From: an uncultured Thalassotalea sp.
Lineage (GTDB): Bacteria; Pseudomonadota; Gammaproteobacteria; Enterobacterales; Alteromonadaceae
Assembly (NCBI GenBank): GCA_938075435.1
Contig: CALJHL010000065.1
Location: 1-38,333 of the forward strand
Length of the DNA: 38,333 nt
Direction of reading: 5' to 3'
In this document: positions 1 to 8,467 of the stretch, one piece after another
Layout of the letters: each line of letters opens with the position of its first letter
How positions within the stretch are numbered: the first letter of the stretch is position 1
Program-made: the position numbers and the translations under genes
The notes under the pieces: model-generated
What the model saw: only the letters and a program-made list of their open reading frames with translations
Databases searched by the model: none
What the model was told of the DNA's origin: nothing

Positions 1-77
1 AACGTGAGTAATAACAACATCATAGTAAAAATGGCTACCATGGTGTTTTTAAAAGGCGAGCGGCTAAATACGGTCAT
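1..77 (-). CDS. 5' end of an unidentified gene leaving the window, hydrophobic N-terminus
   Basis: An ATG on the minus strand at 77-75 opens a frame that stays open to the window edge (25 codons plus 2 nt). It starts MTVFSRSPFKN and turns strongly hydrophobic (MVAIFTMMLLLLT), as expected for a signal anchor or first membrane helix. An AAGGA ribosome site (84-88) sits 6 nt upstream, which is ideal spacing and the main reason to believe the gene. A long palindrome (105-131) lies just upstream. The gene is co-directional with glmS and separated from it by hairpins. Too little is visible to name a product; an inner-membrane transporter or membrane-fusion protein is one possibility. Confidence 0.5.
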   Translation of the reverse strand, partial: MTVFSRSPFKNTMVAIFTMMLLLLT

Positions 78-104
78 GCAACATCCTTGTTTTATTATTT
101 TTAT

Positions 105-131
105 GTGACAATAGTTGTATAACTATTGCAC
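105..131. promoter_or_regulatory. Palindromic operator candidate
   Basis: Arms CAATAGTT and AACTATTG flank a 4-nt centre (GTAT). The symmetry continues outward to GTG/CAC with one extra base in one arm, giving about 27 bp. It lies 28 nt upstream of the minus-strand start at 77, where a TetR- or MarR-type repressor would sit. The regulator is not identifiable from this window. Confidence 0.45.
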
Positions 132-247
132 ATAAACACAAAAACACTCAATAGTATAGTTGGAAACCCTTCCAGTACCACGACCATCTTTAATTCGTTT
201 GATAATTTACTTTTCAGTTAGAACGTACTTTGACTTTTCCATAAAAA

Positions 248-271
248 AATCCGGTTAACTTTAACCGGATT
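248..271 (-). terminator. Rho-independent terminator after glmS
   Basis: Perfect 11-bp stem (AATCCGGTTAA / TTAACCGGATT) with a 2-nt loop. Read on the minus strand it is followed by a run of seven T, so it fits termination of the DeoR-glmS transcript. It stands alone between glmS and the next minus-strand gene. Confidence 0.75.
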
Positions 272-274
272 TAA

Positions 275-310
275 AAAGTTTTCAACTTTAATGTGTAAGT
301 TGAAAACTTT
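275..310 (-). terminator. Second hairpin in the glmS 3' region
   Basis: Perfect 14-bp stem (AAAGTTTTCAACTT / AAGTTGAAAACTTT) with an 8-nt loop, lying between the glmS stop and the U-tracted terminator at 248-271. It has no long T run of its own. It may be a first terminator, a 3'-end protecting stem-loop, or a processing or sRNA-type element. Confidence 0.5.
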
Positions 311-369
311 ATTGTTTAGTTCTAATCTTTATTGTCTACCGACAAAAACCGCATTTACGGTTTAGGTAA

Positions 370-2217
370 TTACTCAACCGTTACCGATTTTGCCAAGTTG
401 CGTGGTTGGTCAACATCGGTACCCTTAATAATTGCCACGTAATAGGACAATAATTGTAATGGTAGGGTGTAAACAATTGGTGCAATTACATCATCACAAT
501 GCGGCACATTGATAACCTTCATGGTGTCGTCACTGTCAAAGTGGGCGTCAACATCGGCAAATACATACATTAAGCCACCACGGGCGCGTACTTCTTCAAC
601 GTTAGACTTTAACTTCTCAATTAAATCGTTGCGCGGCGCGACTACGATCACCGGCATATCGGCATCAATTAATGCTAATGGGCCATGTTTTAATTCACCG
701 GCGGCATAAGCTTCAGCATGAATATAAGAAATTTCTTTTAGTTTTAAAGCGCCTTCCATTGCAATGGGATATTGATCGCCGCGGCCTAAAAATAACGAAT
801 GGTGCTTGTCGGCAAAATCTTCGGCTAATGCTTCAATGTCAGGTGCTAGGGTTAATACTTCTTCTAGTTTACTTGGCAAACTCATTAATGACGCAATGAT
901 TGATTCTTGTTCGGCTTCAGTCATGGCTTTATGTTGACCAATCGCTAGAGTCATCATCATTAATCCGACTAATTGAGTCGTGAAGGCTTTAGTTGAAGCC
1001 ACGCCAATTTCAACACCGGCTTTGGTCATAAAGGCTAAGTCTGACTCGCGCACTAATGATGAGCCGGGTACATTACAAATACTTAAACTGGCACTGTAGC
1101 CTATCTCTTTGGCTAAACGCAGCGCCGCCAAGGTATCGGCGGTTTCACCAGATTGTGAAATGGTAACAATGAGTGAATTTTTAGGCACAAATGATTTGCG
1201 GTATCTAAATTCACTGGCAATTTCAATGTTACAACTCACTCCAGCGTGTTGCTCTAACCAATAACGAGCCACCATACCAGAGTGATAACTAGTACCACAG
1301 GCGATTATTTGCACGTGTTCGATATTTTTAAAGATATCATCGGCGCAAACGCCTTTATCGCTTGTACCAAACGCGTCGCTGCTGATTTTACCATCACTAA
1401 AGCGACCTTCTAACGTGTTGCGAATCGCAGTAGGTTGCTCATAGGTTTCTTTTAACATGAAGTGGCGATATTCACCTTTATCGCCGGCATCATGGCTAGC
1501 TTGTGCTTCGCTTATTTCACGTTCGACGCTATTGCCGTCGGTATCAAAGATGTTAACTTCATGGCGAGTGATTTCGGCGACATCACCTTCTTCTAAAAAG
1601 GCAAAACGACGAGTTACTGGCAATAAAGCCATCATGTCAGAGGCTAAAAAGTTTTCGCCTAAACCGTAGCCAATAACTAATGGGCTACCTGAACGGGCGA
1701 CTACAACTCGATCTTTATCACGGCTATCCATAATAACGGTGCCGAAAGCTCCTTCAAATTGCTTGGTTGATTTTTGCACTGCTGCTAATAAAGTGTCGCA
1801 GGTTTTTAGCTCGTGGTGGACTAAGTGAGCAATTACTTCGGTATCGGTTTGTGAAGTAAAAACATAACCAAGATCTTGCAAACGAGTGCGCAGTAGCTGA
1901 TGATTCTCAATGATGCCGTTATGGACAACGGTGATGTAGTCACTCGATATGTGCGGGTGAGCATTCGCTTCGCTAGGTACGCCATGCGTAGCCCAACGAG
2001 TGTGGGCAATACCAGTGCCGCCAGGTAATGGTTGCTCGGTTAACGCGTTTGCAAGCTCTTGCACTTTTCCTAAACGACGCAGGCGTTGTAACTGGTTGTC
2101 ATTGCTAATAATGGCAACACCAGCCGAATCATAACCACGGTACTCAAGGCGTTTTAAGCCCTCTATTAAAATATCTGCTACATCACGTTGTGCTACTGCA
2201 CCAACTATTCCGCACAT
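370..2217 (-). CDS. glmS: Glutamine--fructose-6-phosphate aminotransferase (isomerizing)
   Basis: Makes glucosamine-6-phosphate from fructose-6-phosphate and glutamine, the first committed step to UDP-GlcNAc for peptidoglycan and LPS; cytosolic. The 615 residues match the family length. The N-terminal glutaminase domain begins MCGIVG, with Cys2 as nucleophile after Met removal. Two SIS sugar-isomerase domains follow (about residues 285-425 and 455-600), with [17 protein letters not shown] and the late [10 protein letters not shown] motif. The C-terminus AKSVTVE carries the conserved Schiff-base lysine (Lys610). It lies 19 nt downstream of a DeoR-family regulator on the same strand, implying co-transcription. 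Two hairpins follow it. No glmS ribozyme-like element is expected or seen in this lineage. Confidence 0.97.
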   Translation of the reverse strand: MCGIVGAVAQRDVADILIEGLKRLEYRGYDSAGVAIISNDNQLQRLRRLGKVQELANALTEQPLPGGTGIAHTRWATHGVPSEANAHPHISSDYITVVHNGIIENHQLLRTRLQDLGYVFTSQTDTEVIAHLVHHELKTCDTLLAAVQKSTKQFEGAFGTVIMDSRDKDRVVVARSGSPLVIGYGLGENFLASDMMALLPVTRRFAFLEEGDVAEITRHEVNIFDTDGNSVEREISEAQASHDAGDKGEYRHFMLKETYEQPTAIRNTLEGRFSDGKISSDAFGTSDKGVCADDIFKNIEHVQIIACGTSYHSGMVARYWLEQHAGVSCNIEIASEFRYRKSFVPKNSLIVTISQSGETADTLAALRLAKEIGYSASLSICNVPGSSLVRESDLAFMTKAGVEIGVASTKAFTTQLVGLMMMTLAIGQHKAMTEAEQESIIASLMSLPSKLEEVLTLAPDIEALAEDFADKHHSLFLGRGDQYPIAMEGALKLKEISYIHAEAYAAGELKHGPLALIDADMPVIVVAPRNDLIEKLKSNVEEVRARGGLMYVFADVDAHFDSDDTMKVINVPHCDDVIAPIVYTLPLQLLSYYVAIIKGTDVDQPRNLAKSVTVE

Positions 2218-2236
2218 AATAAAAACCTTGTTAAAT

Positions 2237-3010
2237 TTATTGATCTATTTGAGCACAAATTAATGTAATGCCCAATTGAGTAATTTTGTTTTGTAATTCA
2301 ACCGATAAATTATTATCGGTAATTAGTGTATCTATTGCCAGCCAGGGCAATTCTAAATTTGGAATTCGCCGGCCAATTTTATCCGATTCCACCACGACTA
2401 TTACTTCGCGAGCAACTTCGCTCATTACTTGCGACAAGCCGATTAATTCATTAAAGGTGGTGGTGCCGCGGTCTATATCTATGCCATCAGCGCCAATAAA
2501 CAGTTGATCGAAGTCATACGATCTTAAAACTAACTCGGCTATTTTACCTTGAAAAGCTTCTGAACTCGCATCCCAGGTGCCACCGGTCATTAGTATGGTG
2601 GGTTCGTTTTCCAACTCATGTAAGTTATTGGCAATAGATAAGGAATTGGTCATGACCACTAAGCCTTTCTTTTGGCTTAATTGCGGTACAATGGCTGCCG
2701 TTGTTCGGCCACTATCAATAATTATACGATTATGATCGCGAACATGACGGCCTGCTTCTTTGGCTATCGCCAACTTTTGCAACGAAACTTTTTCGGCTTG
2801 GTTGGTATTAATAATTTCTTTCGGTAATGGAATTGCACCTCCATAACGACGTAATAATAGGCCACTTTTTTCCAGTGCCGCTAAATCTTTACGTATGGTA
2901 ACTTCCGAGGTCGAAAATTGCGTCGACAAGCTGTCTACGCTCACTTCACCTTGGTCAGTTAATTGACTCAAAATGGTATGACGGCGCTGTTGAGTATTAC
3001 GTTTTGACAT
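2237..3010 (-). CDS. DeoR-family transcriptional regulator upstream of glmS
   Basis: 257 residues with the standard DeoR layout: an N-terminal winged helix-turn-helix (about residues 6-60, including [14 protein letters not shown] and the RRYGGA wing) and a C-terminal sugar-phosphate-sensing domain of the DeoR C-terminal type, containing DSGRTT and GADGID. The family senses phosphosugars, and its position directly before glmS suggests control of amino-sugar synthesis or use. The start at 3010 has no strong Shine-Dalgarno. Instead AAGTTTCGTT occurs twice just upstream (3011-3020 and 3032-3041), which may be its own operator. The exact effector cannot be read from the sequence. Confidence 0.9.
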   Translation of the reverse strand: MSKRNTQQRRHTILSQLTDQGEVSVDSLSTQFSTSEVTIRKDLAALEKSGLLLRRYGGAIPLPKEIINTNQAEKVSLQKLAIAKEAGRHVRDHNRIIIDSGRTTAAIVPQLSQKKGLVVMTNSLSIANNLHELENEPTILMTGGTWDASSEAFQGKIAELVLRSYDFDQLFIGADGIDIDRGTTTFNELIGLSQVMSEVAREVIVVVESDKIGRRIPNLELPWLAIDTLITDNNLSVELQNKITQLGITLICAQIDQ

Positions 3011-3048
3011 AAGTTTCGTTGTAAGTTAGCTAAGTTTCGTTTCGAAAG
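3011..3048. promoter_or_regulatory. Repeated TTTCGTT boxes, candidate DeoR-family operator
   Basis: AAGTTTCGTT occurs at 3011-3020 and again at 3032-3041, 21 bp apart (two helical turns). The second copy runs into TTTCGAAAGAAA and forms an imperfect palindrome. DeoR-family proteins such as AgaR are known to use TTTCGTTTC-like repeats. The site abuts the regulator's start codon, so autoregulation of the regulator-glmS unit is inferred. Confidence 0.5.
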
Positions 3049-3102
3049 AAATGGGATTAAAGCAAAACTTGCCGCTAAATGCAAATTCTAATCGATAAAA
3101 TT

Positions 3103-3131
3103 TTGCCTAACTGGTGTTAAAATGATAAATT
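3103..3131 (+). promoter_or_regulatory. Candidate sigma-70 promoter of hutG-hutF
   Basis: TTGCCT (3103-3108), 17-nt spacer, TAAATT (3126-3131). Transcription would start near 3138, just ahead of the HutC-type palindrome at 3147-3158, so a bound repressor would block initiation or clearance. Confidence 0.4.
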
Positions 3132-3146
3132 AGCACTACTGCAAAT

Positions 3147-3158
3147 TTGTATATACAA
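3147..3158. promoter_or_regulatory. HutC-type operator
   Basis: TTGTATATACAA is a perfect 12-bp palindrome and contains TGTA-N2-TACA, the core known for HutC, the GntR-family urocanate-responsive repressor of histidine utilisation. It sits 31 nt upstream of the hutG start and just downstream of a promoter-like sequence. HutC itself is not encoded in this window. Confidence 0.75.
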
Positions 3159-3189
3159 CTTGCTATTAACTAGGATCTACCTGAAAATT

Positions 3190-3981
3190 ATGACCGAGCC
3201 AACTTATACCCTACATAAAGGTAAAATTCCGTTACTGATCAGCATGCCTCATAATGGCGAAGAAATTCCTGCTGATATAAAGGCAATGATGACTGCCTCC
3301 GGGTTAGCGGTGAAAGACACCGATTGGTATATGGATCGCCTGTATGACTTTGCCCGCGAATTAGGAGCCTACATATTAATACCGCGCTATAGTCGTTTTG
3401 TTATTGATCTAAATCGTGACCCCGCAGGGATTAATTTATATCCAGGTGAAAATACCACCGAATTGTGCCCAACCACGAGTTTTGATAGCCAACCGTTATA
3501 CCTAGCCGGACAATTACCCGATGGCGAAGAAAACCAGCGCCGGGTAGCACTTTATTGGCAACCGTATCATCAAGCAATTGTTGACACCTTAGCAGAGCTA
3601 AAGCAACAATTTGGCAAAGCGGTGTTATTAGAAGCGCATTCCATTGCATCCGTGGTGCCGCGATTTTTTGCCGGGCAATTACCCGATTTTAATTTTGGTA
3701 CTAACAATGGTTCGAGTTGTGCAACAGGGCTAATTAATGCGGTTGCAGCTTTAGACTATGGCCCCTATTCAAAAGTAATTAATGGCCGTTTTAAAGGCGG
3801 TTATATCACCCGTGCTTATGCCGATGTAGACAATAATATTCATACCCTACAACTAGAATTGTCACAAGCAACCTACTTAAATGAAGATACCCTTAGCTAT
3901 AATGCTGACAAAGCTCAGCAAGTGAAACCTAAATTACAGCAATTAGTGCAAGCCATGATTGAATTTGCCTTGCATAAGTAA
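3190..3981 (+). CDS. hutG: N-formylglutamate deformylase
   Basis: Hydrolyses N-formyl-L-glutamate to glutamate and formate, the last step of the five-step histidine degradation route. It belongs to the FGase (N-formylglutamate amidohydrolase) family: the N-terminal PLLISMPHNGEEIP strand, DTDWYMDRLYDFA, and RFVIDLNRDP followed by the LLEAHSIASVVPRFF metal/substrate region are all present. I use the ATG at 3190 (263 residues). An in-frame TTG at 3160 adds 10 residues but falls at the operator edge and before the AGGA at 3172-3175. hutF follows after 43 nt, so the two enzymes of the formylglutamate branch are co-transcribed. Confidence 0.93.
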   Translation: MTEPTYTLHKGKIPLLISMPHNGEEIPADIKAMMTASGLAVKDTDWYMDRLYDFARELGAYILIPRYSRFVIDLNRDPAGINLYPGENTTELCPTTSFDSQPLYLAGQLPDGEENQRRVALYWQPYHQAIVDTLAELKQQFGKAVLLEAHSIASVVPRFFAGQLPDFNFGTNNGSSCATGLINAVAALDYGPYSKVINGRFKGGYITRAYADVDNNIHTLQLELSQATYLNEDTLSYNADKAQQVKPKLQQLVQAMIEFALHK

Positions 3982-4024
3982 CCTAAGTAGATAAATAAGC
4001 TAACCACAAAAGTAAGATAAACCT

Positions 4025-5398
4025 ATGATGAAACTATTCGCCGAAAACATATTACTTGCCGATGGCTGGCAACAAAACATCACCTTGCATATTGAGCAAG
4101 GCGTTATTGTCAATATTACTGAAGGTCAGGATAACGATGCCTACATAGCCGATGGAGCGGTGATCCCAGGAATGATTAATTGTCATTCGCATGCCTTTCA
4201 GCGCGGTTTCGCCGGCTTTTCCGAACAAGGTAGCGAAAGCCAAGACAGTTTTTGGACTTGGCGCAAGATCATGTATCAATTTTTGGATAATATCTCTAGC
4301 TCGCAAGCCGAAATTATTGCCCAACAATTGTATATAGAAATGCTTAAAGCCGGTTATACCCGAGTGGCTGAATTCCATTATTTACATCATGATAAAGATG
4401 GCGAAAATCACTCAAGCTTGGCGACTATGGCACAGGCCATTTTTACCGCTGCCAAAACGTCTGGTATCGGCTTGACCTTGTTACCGGTAATGTATCGTTT
4501 TAGTGGCTTTGGTAATCAATCAGCAACGACCGGGCAAAAGCGCTTTATTAACTCCATTGCCCAGTTCAACCAATTGGTAAGTGATTGTTTTGCTATTGCC
4601 GAAAATCAAGATAATTGTAACCTTGGTATTGCGCCGCATTCGTTGCGAGCCGTAGATAAAGAATCGTTACTCTCGGCAGTAAAGCATGTCCGCAGTTTAG
4701 ACGCCAAAGCACCAATCCATATTCATATTAGTGAACAACAAAAAGAAGTGGATGACTGTTTACAGCATTGCGGTAAACGCCCGGTGCAATGGCTGCTTGA
4801 TAATGCTGAATTAGATCAAAACTGGTGTTTAATCCATGCAACCCATATTGATAAAAGTGAAGTGGCAGGCATTATAAAATCGCAAGCAGTAGCGGGTATT
4901 TGTCCAACGACAGAAGCTAATCTGGGTGATGGTATTTTTCCAACCACAGAATTTATGGCGCAAGGCGGTCAGGTAGCAATTGGTTCAGACAGCCATATTA
5001 GTGTGTCAGCCATTGAAGAATTACGATTACTTGAGTACGCGCAGCGCTTACAAAAACAGCAAAGAGCTATTTTGGCTGATGGTAAAACCCCATCAGTTGG
5101 GCAAAACCTTTGGCAGCATAGTGCTCGTGCTGGCGCGTTAACAACCAACAGCAATACCGGTGAGCTAATGGTAGGGAAGCAAGCAGATTTATTGGTATTA
5201 GACCCCCAACAAACGCGTTTATTTGCCAATAATAATAAATTTATGCTCGACAGTATGATTTTCGCTAGCCAACAAAATCCAATTAAGGACGTGATGGTAA
5301 ATGGTCATTGGGTTGTTGTCGCGGGACAGCATCAACAGCAAACTATGGCGGCAGATGAGTTTGCTGAGGTGTTGCAGCAGTTGGGTGGCAATCAATAA
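4025..5398 (+). CDS. hutF: Formimidoylglutamate deiminase
   Basis: Converts N-formimidoyl-L-glutamate to N-formyl-L-glutamate and ammonia, feeding HutG. It is a 457-residue amidohydrolase-superfamily protein with GMINCHSHAFQRG (H-x-H zinc ligands, about residues 52-64), IHIHISEQ, LIHATH and GSDSHISVS, which together give the mononuclear metal site of the HutF clade. Two ATGs are adjacent (4025 and 4028); either gives essentially the same protein. It lies 43 nt after hutG. The presence of hutF with hutG shows the five-step pathway, not direct formamide release by HutE/HutG-type enzymes. hutH, hutU and hutI are not in the window. Confidence 0.94.
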   Translation: MMKLFAENILLADGWQQNITLHIEQGVIVNITEGQDNDAYIADGAVIPGMINCHSHAFQRGFAGFSEQGSESQDSFWTWRKIMYQFLDNISSSQAEIIAQQLYIEMLKAGYTRVAEFHYLHHDKDGENHSSLATMAQAIFTAAKTSGIGLTLLPVMYRFSGFGNQSATTGQKRFINSIAQFNQLVSDCFAIAENQDNCNLGIAPHSLRAVDKESLLSAVKHVRSLDAKAPIHIHISEQQKEVDDCLQHCGKRPVQWLLDNAELDQNWCLIHATHIDKSEVAGIIKSQAVAGICPTTEANLGDGIFPTTEFMAQGGQVAIGSDSHISVSAIEELRLLEYAQRLQKQQRAILADGKTPSVGQNLWQHSARAGALTTNSNTGELMVGKQADLLVLDPQQTRLFANNNKFMLDSMIFASQQNPIKDVMVNGHWVVVAGQHQQQTMAADEFAEVLQQLGGNQ

Positions 5399-5434
5399 CA
5401 ACTCGACGATTGTTATTGTCTTATCTGCGAATAA

Positions 5435-5459
5435 TTCCAGTGATGTTTAGTCACTGGAA
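5435..5459 (+). terminator. Hairpin after hutF, possibly bidirectional
   Basis: Perfect 9-bp stem (TTCCAGTGA / TCACTGGAA) with a 7-nt loop between the convergent stops of hutF and the small membrane protein gene. It is followed by AAATTTAG, so the U-tract is poor. Position favours a terminator. Confidence 0.55.
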
Positions 5460-5494
5460 AATTTAGTCGTTAGCAGGCTTAATCGCGAATACGC

Positions 5495-5848
5495 TTACAA
5501 TATTCGGTACTGTTCTAGTTTATTACAAACCAAAATGAGATGGTCGCGTCGTAAGCGAATATTGTCTTTAGTAACTTCGCAGTATTCTTTATGAAAAGCG
5601 CGTAAGTTATCTCGAGACTCTGCTAATTGCTCAACATAAGCGACTTCTTTTTTGGAAAACGTCTTAAAATCTTGCTGTAAACCAGAGATCAGTTTAGTTG
5701 GGCTAACTCGAGCTTTGGTATCGGCGATATCAGAAAATTTTGTTTTAGCCTGTTGCTTGGTCTTGTCATACCATGCATTCAATTCTTCATTTGGGTAAAA
5801 ATGTAAATATACGGCGATGGCAACAATTATGATTAATAATTTCTTCAT
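5495..5848 (-). CDS. Small single-pass membrane or secreted protein, unrecognised
   Basis: 117 residues. The first 18 (MKKLLIIIVAIAVYLHFY) form one hydrophobic helix, either an uncleaved anchor or a signal sequence. The rest is charged, Lys/Glu-rich and predicted mostly helical (TKQQAKTKFSDIADTKAR, then LAESRDNLRAFHKEYCEV), with two cysteines near the end (EYC and LVCNKL). Ribosome site AGGT lies shortly before the ATG. It is transcribed convergently with hutF and divergently from ccoG. I recognise no family; codon use looks like its neighbours, so I take it as a genuine lineage-specific gene. Confidence 0.7.
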   Translation of the reverse strand: MKKLLIIIVAIAVYLHFYPNEELNAWYDKTKQQAKTKFSDIADTKARVSPTKLISGLQQDFKTFSKKEVAYVEQLAESRDNLRAFHKEYCEVTKDNIRLRRDHLILVCNKLEQYRIL

Positions 5849-6020
5849 AAAGACCTTTTATTAAGTGCATTTGCTATAAGTGATAAGTTAATCATAACCA
5901 ATTTCTTACAAATTATTCATTTATTTCACAAAACTTAATGCAAATCATATTTTTACTGGCGTATATAGGTATAATTACCGTGTTCATATTCTTTATGTAG
6001 CTAACGTTAGGAAAGTAACA

Positions 6021-7463
6021 ATGGCAGTCGACCAGGAAAAACCTCAGCACACCCAAACCATCCCGGTTAAAAATATTAAAGTCCACCAACCGAAAGATAC
6101 TGGTGTCGAACACTATAAGCCTCGTGATCAAATTTACGTACGTAAAGTAAAGGGTTACTTTCAAAACATCCGTCGTAAGATGAATTTCGTTTTCTTAGCT
6201 GCTTTCGCGTTATTGCCTTGGTTACAATTTAATGGTCAGCAAGCGATTTTATTTGATTTGTCTGAACAGCGTTTTAATATTTTTGGCTTAACTCTATGGC
6301 CACAAGATCTGACGTTATTGGCGTGGATGTTTATTATTGGCGCATTTTTACTGTTTTTTGTGACTACGTTTCTTGGCCGGGTGTGGTGTGGTTATTTATG
6401 CCCGCAAACAGTATGGACGTTTATCTTTATTTGGTTTGAAGAAAAATTGGAAGGTAGTGCAAATCAACGCAAAAGACTCGACCAACAAAAACTAGATTTC
6501 AATAAATTTTGGCGAAAAGCGGCTAAACACAGTTGTTGGATGTTTTTCTCCATTTTAACGGCATTAACCTTTGTTGGCTACTTTGTACCCATGCAAGAAC
6601 TGACCCTAGATTTCTTTAGTTTTAATGCGTCTATTGCCGCAACAGCCTGGATACTTTTCTTTGCGTTTTGTACCTACGGCAATGCTGGTTGGATGCGAGA
6701 AATTATGTGTTTGCATATGTGTCCATATGCACGTTTTCAATCGGCAATGTTTGACCAAGACACCCTCACCGTGTCGTATGATACGGCTCGTGGTGAAAAT
6801 AGGGGGCGCCGCGCCCGTAAAGCCGATCCAGTTGAATTAGGACTTGGCGATTGTATTGATTGTAGCTTGTGTGTGCAAGTGTGTCCTACCGGTATTGATA
6901 TTCGTAACGGCTTACAATATGAGTGCATTAATTGTGGCGCCTGTGCCGATGCCTGTGACGATGTCATGGATAAAATGGGTTATCGCAAAGGCTTAATCCG
7001 TTATACCACCGAAACCGCATTAGAAGGGCGAAAGGTTCATATTTTAAGGCCAAAACTATTTGTCTATGCGTTGGTATTGCTGGTTATGACTGGGTTTTTC
7101 GTCGCCGATATTGCGACTCGAGTACCGTTGCAGTTAGATATTATTCGTGACCGAAATACCCTCGCTCGCGAAAATATAGATGGCTTGGTTGAAAACGTTT
7201 ATACCTTAAAAATACTGAATAAGTCCCAATTTAAAAGCCGCTATAAAATCCATCTTGAAGGCTTAAATGGTTATATTTGGCAAGGTGAGCAAGAAATAAC
7301 GGTTGCTGGCGCTGATATAGCGACCTTGGCAATCAGTATTGCCATAGATCCATACGAACTTGAGGCATATATGACAGATGTTGCCTTTGTTATTCAACAA
7401 GTAGAGCCAAAGGATAGCGCCGTGATTTTAAAACAAAGCAGTGTCTTTTTTAATAAACGCTAA
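6021..7463 (+). CDS. ccoG: Cytochrome c oxidase accessory protein CcoG (FixG/RdxA family)
   Basis: Membrane ferredoxin-like protein that reduces copper for assembly of cbb3-type oxidase. The 480 residues contain about five membrane helices (first near 55-75, last near 340-360), the WCGYLCPQ motif (about 123-130), and two ferredoxin cysteine clusters, CIDCSLCVQVCP (about 278-289) and CINCGACADAC (about 304-314). A C-terminal periplasmic Ig-like domain follows, as in the FixG C-terminal family. It ends in TAATG, with the stop overlapping the srkA start by one base, so translation is coupled. The ccoNOQP and ccoHIS genes are not adjacent here. Confidence 0.93.
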   Translation: MAVDQEKPQHTQTIPVKNIKVHQPKDTGVEHYKPRDQIYVRKVKGYFQNIRRKMNFVFLAAFALLPWLQFNGQQAILFDLSEQRFNIFGLTLWPQDLTLLAWMFIIGAFLLFFVTTFLGRVWCGYLCPQTVWTFIFIWFEEKLEGSANQRKRLDQQKLDFNKFWRKAAKHSCWMFFSILTALTFVGYFVPMQELTLDFFSFNASIAATAWILFFAFCTYGNAGWMREIMCLHMCPYARFQSAMFDQDTLTVSYDTARGENRGRRARKADPVELGLGDCIDCSLCVQVCPTGIDIRNGLQYECINCGACADACDDVMDKMGYRKGLIRYTTETALEGRKVHILRPKLFVYALVLLVMTGFFVADIATRVPLQLDIIRDRNTLARENIDGLVENVYTLKILNKSQFKSRYKIHLEGLNGYIWQGEQEITVAGADIATLAISIAIDPYELEAYMTDVAFVIQQVEPKDSAVILKQSSVFFNKR

Positions 7464-8443
7464 TGACCGACTTTAGCTTCGCGAGTTTATCGCCAGAAAC
7501 AATTATTGATGGTTTAGAGAGTGTCGGTTTTTCAGTGGCTAGTGGTTTATTGGCTTTGAACAGTTATGAAAACCGTGTTTATCAATTTCATGATGATGAC
7601 ATGCAAAAATTTGTCACTAAGTTTTATCGACCCAACCGTTGGTCTTTGCCGCAAATTCAAGAAGAGCATGACTTTGCCCTTGAATTAGAAGCAGAAGAAC
7701 TACCTTTAGTGGCACCCCTTGTTCGAGATGGACAAAGCCTGTTTCATTTTAAGGGTTTTTGTTTTGCGGTATTCCCTTGCCGTGGCGGAAGAACTTTTGA
7801 GGTGGATAATCTTGACCATTTGGAATGGATGGGACGCTTTATTGGTCGTATTCATGCTGTGGCGGCGAAAAAACCATTTATTCATCGGCCAGTCATCAGT
7901 TGTGACGAAAGTTTGCATCAAGCACGAGATATTTTAATCAACACCCCGGATACGGTAACTAAAGGCTTACAACTGCCATTTTTCACCGTGCTTGATCAGG
8001 TGATAGAATTGACTGAACAACAGTATAAACCACAAAAGTTAATGCGCTTACACGGCGACTGTCATGCTGGCAATATTCTTTGGACCGATGCTGGACCACA
8101 CTTTGTTGATTTAGATGATTGTCGCACTGGTCCGGCGGTGCAAGACCTGTGGATGATGCTTTGCGGTGACCGCCAACAAATGTTGTTACAATTAGATACA
8201 CTATTAATGGGCTATGAAGACTTTTTTTCATTTGAACATAGTGAACTAAGACTGATAGAATCATTGCGGTCGATGAGATTAATTAACTATATGGCTTGGT
8301 TAACAAAGCGCTGGCAAGACCCGGCCTTCCCGAGAAACTTTCCGTGGTTTAATACCGAGAAGTATTGGGAGCAGCAAATATTAATATTGAAAGAGCAGTT
8401 TGCAATCTTACAAGAGCCTGCGTTAAGCTTAACGCCGCAATAA
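7463..8443 (+). CDS. srkA: Stress response kinase A (YihE/SrkA)
   Basis: Ser/Thr protein kinase of the APH/choline-kinase fold. In enterobacteria it protects against stress-induced death and is encoded just before dsbA, as here. The catalytic loop HGDCHAGN begins at residue 197 and the metal site FVDLDD lies about 20 residues later. The 326 residues are close to the 328 of E. coli. The start overlaps the ccoG stop by one base. The 3' end is odd: the last ~130 bp are tandemly duplicated, and an 11-bp slippage (AACGCCGCAAT/AACGCTGCAAT) makes the current TAA at 8441-8443. Without that stop the frame would run to 8599 through the second copy, ending SPKNNSQIA, probably the ancestral tail. Confidence 0.92.
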   Translation: MTDFSFASLSPETIIDGLESVGFSVASGLLALNSYENRVYQFHDDDMQKFVTKFYRPNRWSLPQIQEEHDFALELEAEELPLVAPLVRDGQSLFHFKGFCFAVFPCRGGRTFEVDNLDHLEWMGRFIGRIHAVAAKKPFIHRPVISCDESLHQARDILINTPDTVTKGLQLPFFTVLDQVIELTEQQYKPQKLMRLHGDCHAGNILWTDAGPHFVDLDDCRTGPAVQDLWMMLCGDRQQMLLQLDTLLMGYEDFFSFEHSELRLIESLRSMRLINYMAWLTKRWQDPAFPRNFPWFNTEKYWEQQILILKEQFAILQEPALSLTPQ

Positions 8444-8467
8444 CGCTGCAATTACCCAAAAATAACT
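8331..8467 (+). repeat. Tandem repeat copy 1 (3' end of srkA)
   Basis: First unit of a contiguous imperfect tandem duplication. It covers the codons for FNTEKYWEQQILILKEQFA through SLTPQ plus the following 24 nt. It carries an internal 11-bp duplication at 8431-8452 that produces the srkA stop codon. Confidence 0.85.

Noticed and set aside
1-108. Plus-strand frame from the window edge ending TGA at 106-108
   Set aside because: The composition is unlike a protein C-terminus, and the minus-strand gene with a good ribosome site overlaps it.
4052-4378. 108-codon open frame opposite hutF
   Set aside because: It lies antisense inside a well-conserved gene and has no recognisable domain; it is a shadow of the hutF codon pattern. 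The same holds for the open frames opposite glmS, prsR and the symporter.
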